From Candidatus Eiseniibacteriota bacterium (GTDB taxonomy: Bacteria > Eisenbacteria > RBG-16-71-46 > JAGVPR01): DNA of 26,061 nucleotides. The stretch lies in assembly GCA_020052115.1 (NCBI GenBank), contig JAGVPR010000339.1, forward strand, positions 1 through 26,061, written 5' to 3'. The position numbers and the translations under genes are program-made. Positions 22,312 to 26,061 of the stretch are shown here, piece by piece; positions within the stretch are counted from its first letter, which is position 1, and each line of letters opens with the position of its first letter. The notes beneath the pieces were generated by a model. That model was not told the DNA's origin. It saw only the letters and a program-made list of their open reading frames with translations, and did not search any database.

Positions 22312-24621
22312 TCAGTCCGCGAGCCCCATCTTTCGCAGGAACGCTTCCCACCGAGGGTCGGCGTGCAGCGAGCGGAGCACCGGCTCGGGTTTCATGATGG
22401 CCAAGCCCGAGTCGCGCTGCGAGTAGGCCCGATCCAGCCACTCGAAAGCCGCGTCCGACTCCCCGCGGACGGCATGCGCCATCGCGATCTGGTAGGCCGC
22501 GTCTCCCGCGCGCCTGTCGATGAGCTCCCGTAGCGCCCGATCCGACTCCGCAGGGCGGCCGCCGGTGTGGTGGATGATGGCCAGCGCGCACAGGCGCGCC
22601 CAGTCCTCCTTCTCGCTCATCGCTTCGGCGAGCGCTTCTTCGCCCCGGCCCTGGCCGTCGAGGGTCAAGGCCAGGAGCATGCCGGAGGCGACTCCCTCGG
22701 GCGAGATTTCCATCCCCCTGCGAAACGCATCCTCCGCCTCGGAGAGCAGCCCCGCCCACCGGCAGACACGCCCGAAGTAGGTGTAGCTGGAAACGGTCAA
22801 TGGATCCTGTTCGATCGCCCTCCGGCAAAGCGCCATGGCCTCGTCCAGCCGGCCGAGGTTGTACGCGAGGAGGCCGGACGCGCGCAGCACTTCGGCATTG
22901 CCGGGAGCCAACTCGAGCGCCCGGCGAAACGACGCATCAGCGCTCTTCCAATCCCAGTCGTGCCATAACTGGACCGTCCCCAGAGCCAGGTGTCCCTCGG
23001 CCAGATCGGGTTCGAGCCTGAGTGCCCGCTCGGCCGCATCTCGCGCCCGGGCGTTTCCCTCGAGGACCGGCGCGAATCCCACCGCTGCCTCGAGGGCGTG
23101 GGCCCATGAGAGCCCCGCCCAGGCGAGCGCATGCCCAGGATCCACTTCCAGCGCCCGCCGCAGGTGGTTGATGCCTTCCGCGACATCCTGGCGCGCGAGT
23201 CGGTTGACCAGGTAGCGTCCCTGCAGGAAGAGCCGGTGCGCTTCAGCATCGGTGCCGCGGCCTTTCGCGGCCGCCGCGACCTCCGCCCTCACCTCGCCGC
23301 TCGCCTTCGAACCCGGTTCTTCGCCCAGCAGCGTCGTGCGCAGCTCCTTCACCACCGACTGCGCGATGTCATCCTGCACCGCGAAGATGTCCTCCAGCGT
23401 CCGATCGTATGTCTCCGACCAGAGGTGATATCCGTCAGAGACCTTCACCAGCTGCACCGAAATGCGCACCCGGTTGCCGGCCTTGCGGACGCTGCCCTCG
23501 AGCACGGTCGCGACGTTGAGGGCGCGGCCGACTTCGGCGATCGTCGCCCCCTTGCCCTTGAACGTGAAGGCGGACGATCGCGCCGCCACGCGCAGCCCGC
23601 GGATCTTCGCCAGAACGCTCAGGAGTTCATCGGCGAGGCCGTCCGCGAAGTACTCGTCGTCCTCGTCTCGGCTGCGGTTCGCGAACGGCAGCACGGCGAC
23701 CGAGGGCACTTCCTGCACGGTGTCGGCGGGCGCCTGTCGGGCGCTCGGCGCCGGCGATGCGCTCGACCCCACCTCCCGGCGCACCAATTCCAGCTCGTTC
23801 CTGACGTCCTTCGCCGTCTGGACCCGTCGCTCGATGTCCTTCTCAAGGCAACGCCCGATGATCCGGTCGAGATCCGGTGGCAAGCCCGCGCGCAGGCTCT
23901 GGACCGGCGCAGGCAGGTCGCGCAGGATCGCCGAGCTCACGTCGGCGTTTGTCGCGCCCGCGAACGGCCGTCGTCCCACGACCAGCTCGTAGAGCATGAT
24001 CCCCAGAGCAAAGAGGTCCGTGCGAGCGTCCACGGCCTCGCCGCGCAGCTGTTCCGGCGCCATGTACGGCACCGTCCCCACCACCTGTCCCGCCGTCGAG
24101 ATCGGCGCCTCCATCGTCATTGATTGCGGCGGTCCGGTCGGCGGTTCCGTGGACGCCAGCTTCGCCAGGCCGAAATCCAGCACCTTCACCCGTCCCTCGC
24201 GCGTCACCATCACGTTCGCGGGTTTCAAGTCCCGGTGCACGACGCCGCGTTCGTGCGCCGCGGCCAATGCGTCGGCCAGCGGGATCGCGAGATCGAGCAC
24301 GCGCGCCAGCGGAAGACCGCCCGGAGTCACGAGTCGATCGAGGCTCTGGCCCTCCACCAGCTCCATCGTGATGAAGCGAACTCCGTCCGCCTCTTCGATG
24401 GAGTGCAATACCACGATGTTCGGGTGGTTCAGGGCCGCGACGGCCTTCGCCTCGCGCTGGAAACGCGCCAGGCGGTCGGGATGGGCTGCCACGTCCTCCG
24501 GCAGCACCTTGACGGCAACTTCGCGCCCGAGGCGGGAGTCGGTCGCCCGGAATACTTCACCCATCCCGCCTGCGCCGATCGCGGCGGTGATGTGATAGTG
24601 ACCGAGCGTTTGGCCGATCAA
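22312..24621 (-). CDS. Ser/Thr protein kinase with FlgO/TolB-like and TPR domains
   Basis: About 769 residues. The TTG at 24621 is chosen because GGAGGAG lies seven bases before it and the product then begins MIGQTLGHY, typical of this kinase group. The ATG at 24834 would add an unconserved 71 residues. The kinase domain covers residues about 9-280: P-loop GAGGMGEVF, Lys38 in VAVKVL, HRDLKPAN (129-136), DFG (149-151) and APEQ (188-191). Residues about 305-430 form a FlgO/TolB-N-like domain (SVAVLPFANRS, FADGLADELLSVLAKI, GSVRKAGNRVRISVQL). TPR repeats follow to the end. No transmembrane segment is seen, so it is a cytoplasmic signalling protein. The partner is unknown. Confidence 0.93.
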   Translation of the reverse strand: MIGQTLGHYHITAAIGAGGMGEVFRATDSRLGREVAVKVLPEDVAAHPDRLARFQREAKAVAALNHPNIVVLHSIEEADGVRFITMELVEGQSLDRLVTPGGLPLARVLDLAIPLADALAAAHERGVVHRDLKPANVMVTREGRVKVLDFGLAKLASTEPPTGPPQSMTMEAPISTAGQVVGTVPYMAPEQLRGEAVDARTDLFALGIMLYELVVGRRPFAGATNADVSSAILRDLPAPVQSLRAGLPPDLDRIIGRCLEKDIERRVQTAKDVRNELELVRREVGSSASPAPSARQAPADTVQEVPSVAVLPFANRSRDEDDEYFADGLADELLSVLAKIRGLRVAARSSAFTFKGKGATIAEVGRALNVATVLEGSVRKAGNRVRISVQLVKVSDGYHLWSETYDRTLEDIFAVQDDIAQSVVKELRTTLLGEEPGSKASGEVRAEVAAAAKGRGTDAEAHRLFLQGRYLVNRLARQDVAEGINHLRRALEVDPGHALAWAGLSWAHALEAAVGFAPVLEGNARARDAAERALRLEPDLAEGHLALGTVQLWHDWDWKSADASFRRALELAPGNAEVLRASGLLAYNLGRLDEAMALCRRAIEQDPLTVSSYTYFGRVCRWAGLLSEAEDAFRRGMEISPEGVASGMLLALTLDGQGRGEEALAEAMSEKEDWARLCALAIIHHTGGRPAESDRALRELIDRRAGDAAYQIAMAHAVRGESDAAFEWLDRAYSQRDSGLAIMKPEPVLRSLHADPRWEAFLRKMGLAD

Positions 24622-24877
24622 GGTCGAGCTCCTCCAAACCTGTGCAAAGGACGGATGCGGCTTCGGGTTCAAGAAGGTCGGATGACGTGTGAATTCTACA
24701 GCATCAGGCGGCCGAGGAGCGCTCTCTACCCGGCGGCGCGCAAGAGGGTCGCTCCGGCGTCGGCTCGTGTGAGTCCCTGTCGAACGGCGGTCTGTCGTCG
24801 CTCGCGTCATCTCCCATGACACGGGTTGGTTCAAGTCGAATTGAGTCTACTTTGGTGTCGCATAGTCGGCGTCTCTC
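24622..24877. other. Kinase upstream region
   Basis: No gene is supported here; the open frame upstream of the kinase start is not conserved-looking. On the minus strand a TAGAAT hexamer (24693-24698) could be the kinase -10 box, about 70 bases before the TTG, but no -35 match accompanies it. Confidence 0.3.
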
Positions 24878-24886
24878 TGGTATAAT
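24878..24886 (+). promoter_or_regulatory. Extended -10 promoter (TGG-TATAAT)
   Basis: A perfect TATAAT (24881-24886) is preceded by TGN (24878-24880), the extended -10 form that can work without a -35 box; the hexamer 17 bases upstream is poor. The start would be near 24893, giving a leader of about 150 bases before the glycosyltransferase ATG. The leader holds no recognisable structure or gene. Confidence 0.6.
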
Positions 24887-25045
24887 TTCAACACGAATCG
24901 TTGCTCCTCGCTTGCCATCGGACTGCTCCGCCCCGGCGTCCGTCATGGGGGGACTCTCCGTGGCGCTGCCAAGCGGCTCTCTGCCCTGCGACGCGCCCTC
25001 ACTCGCAGCCCTGCGTACACACCGAAAGCGGGTCCGACCGTCATC

Positions 25046-25954
25046 ATGAGCGCTCGCCTCGATCTTCCGCCTGAGATTGCGCCAGAGGTCAGTGTCGTCA
25101 TCGTCGCCTACGACTCGGCTGAGTTCCTGCCGGCGTGCCTTGCGTCAATCCCCGGAGGGGCCGGCTCGCTTCCGCACGAGGTCATCGTGGTAGACAACGC
25201 ATCGGCGGACGGCACGCTGGAATGGCTGGCACGTTCGGCGCCCGATGTCCAAGTGTTGGAGAACGGTGTCAACCGCGGCTTTGCGACCGCCTCCAACCAA
25301 GGGATCCGAGCTGCCAGGGGCGCGTACATCCTGCTGTTGAATCCGGACACTCGCGTGGGAGCGGAAGCGCTCGCGCACACCGTCGGCTACCTGCGAGAGC
25401 ACCCTCGGACGGCCGCCGCGTCGTGCAAAGTCCTCCGGCCCGACGGCCGGCTCGACCCGTCCTGCAAGCGTGAGTTCCCGAGTCTCTGGGACGCCTTTGC
25501 TCGCTTCTCGGGCCTCAGCCGGGTCTTTCCGCACAGTCGCCTGTTCGCGCGCTACGACGCACGCTACCTGGACGACGCCGCCGCACAGGAGGTGCCGCTC
25601 ATTGACGGTTGCTTCATGATGATGCGGCGCGACGCTCTGAACGACATCGGATTGCTCGACGAGCGCTTCTTCATGTACGCCGAGGAGATGGATTGGTGTC
25701 GGCGCGCGCACGAGGGGGGTTGGGCCATCGGCTACGAACCCGCCGGCACGACAGTTCATCACAAGGGCGCGATCACCCGGCGGCACACGTTCCGTATGCT
25801 CTTTCACTTCCACCGTTCCATGGCCGTGTACTACTGGAAGCACGGGCATCATCGGGCTCTTGGGATGTGCATCGTCCTGCCGGGGCTCGTGCTTCGATGC
25901 GCGACGCTCGTCGTCTTGAATGCCTGCCGCAGGGACCGGCACGTCAGCGGTTGA
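25046..25954 (+). CDS. Family 2 glycosyltransferase (rhamnosyltransferase-like)
   Basis: About 302 residues with a GT-A fold. It has VSVVIVAYDSAEFLPACLAS at the start, EVIVVDNASADGT for nucleotide binding, NRGFATASNQG, and LLLNPDTR (the DxD-type metal site, about 98-105). The acceptor/catalytic region is IDGCFMMMRRDAL and FFMYAEEMDWCRR (ED motif). A C-terminal hydrophobic stretch (LGMCIVLPGLVLRCATLVVL) suggests membrane association. It resembles WbbL-type enzymes that add sugars such as rhamnose to cell-surface polysaccharide, but donor and acceptor are not predictable. No strong ribosome-binding site precedes the ATG. It is followed 14 bases later by a PIG-L deacetylase gene, consistent with a polysaccharide locus continuing beyond the window. 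Confidence 0.92.
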   Translation: MSARLDLPPEIAPEVSVVIVAYDSAEFLPACLASIPGGAGSLPHEVIVVDNASADGTLEWLARSAPDVQVLENGVNRGFATASNQGIRAARGAYILLLNPDTRVGAEALAHTVGYLREHPRTAAASCKVLRPDGRLDPSCKREFPSLWDAFARFSGLSRVFPHSRLFARYDARYLDDAAAQEVPLIDGCFMMMRRDALNDIGLLDERFFMYAEEMDWCRRAHEGGWAIGYEPAGTTVHHKGAITRRHTFRMLFHFHRSMAVYYWKHGHHRALGMCIVLPGLVLRCATLVVLNACRRDRHVSG

Positions 25955-25968
25955 TGGGAGGGAAATCC

Positions 25969-26061
25969 ATGGAGACGGCCATGAACGCGCCCGAGCGGCG
26001 CCTCCTCGTTGTCGCGGCGCACGCGGACGATGAGGCGCTCGGCGCCGGGGGGACGCTCGTC
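25969..26061 (+). CDS. PIG-L/LmbE-family deacetylase (3' partial)
   Basis: The first 31 residues are visible. GGGAGGG six bases before the ATG supports this start. After a short lead, the sequence LLVVAAHADDEALGAGGTL matches the N-terminal zinc-site motif (A-H-x-D-D-E-x-L-G-x-G-G) of the PIG-L/LmbE family of Zn-dependent N-acetyl-sugar deacetylases. The gene is cut by the window end. It follows the glycosyltransferase closely and probably shares its transcript. Confidence 0.88.
   Translation, partial: METAMNAPERRLLVVAAHADDEALGAGGTLV

Noticed and set aside
23131..24123. Plus-strand open frame of 330 codons
   Set aside because: It is antisense to the kinase-TPR gene, an Arg/His-rich shadow product.
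24816..25049. Plus-strand open frame of 77 codons before the glycosyltransferase
   Set aside because: It starts upstream of the extended -10 promoter and has no ribosome-binding site. The region is better read as promoter and leader.

Overview
The window is GC-rich throughout and codes densely on both strands. It reads like a contig from an uncultured, diderm (outer-membrane) bacterium. The evidence for an outer membrane is a set of at least five lipoproteins with lipoboxes, a beta-barrel protein ending in Phe, a PEP-CTERM protein and a secreted protein with a FlgD/T9SS-like C-terminal sorting module. That mix, together with Ser/Thr kinase-TPR proteins, a CHAT protein and tetraheme cytochrome/NrfD respiration, fits the FCB-related uncultured phyla (for example Candidatus Eisenbacteria or Gemmatimonadota-like lineages). 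The phylum is an inference from gene content only. Several genes appear to start at GTG or TTG.

Left part (1-7060). The window opens inside an IS21-family element (istB and the right end with its repeated transposase-binding motif), which interrupts a CHAT-domain protease-like gene. Two minus-strand PD40/TolB-like beta-propeller lipoprotein genes follow. A divergent plus-strand pair then encodes an Ig-like lipoprotein and, by stop/start overlap, a glycoside-hydrolase-like lipoprotein. Next is a secreted protein of unknown function with its own sigma-70-type promoter.

Central redox module (7101-14105). A minus-strand five-gene operon encodes a small membrane protein, a cyclic-nucleotide-binding-domain protein without a DNA-binding domain, a tetraheme cytochrome c, a Tat-exported four-cluster ferredoxin and an NrfD-type quinone-interacting membrane subunit. 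This is a CbcSTU/DsrJOP-like quinol/cytochrome oxidoreductase with no molybdopterin subunit. Divergent from it are a histidine kinase with two periplasmic c-type heme motifs (CxxCH) and a sigma-54-dependent NtrC-family regulator. The intergenic region holds a good sigma-54 promoter match facing the respiratory operon and overlapping palindromes about 100 bp upstream of it. I read this as a self-contained circuit in which a heme sensor, a sigma-54 activator and a respiratory complex are linked. It is the most interesting part of the window.

Right part (14272-26061). This contains an FG-GAP/VCBS secreted protein, a PEP-CTERM protein with a clear promoter and a very good intrinsic terminator, and a large lipoprotein overlapping a beta-barrel gene. 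A region of decay follows, with a TPR gene fragment and a twice-frameshifted FG-GAP pseudogene around a DinB-like gene. Last come a Ser/Thr kinase-FlgO/TolB-TPR protein on the minus strand and the start of what looks like a polysaccharide locus (GT2 glycosyltransferase and PIG-L deacetylase, the latter cut by the window end). No tRNA, rRNA or CRISPR array was seen.
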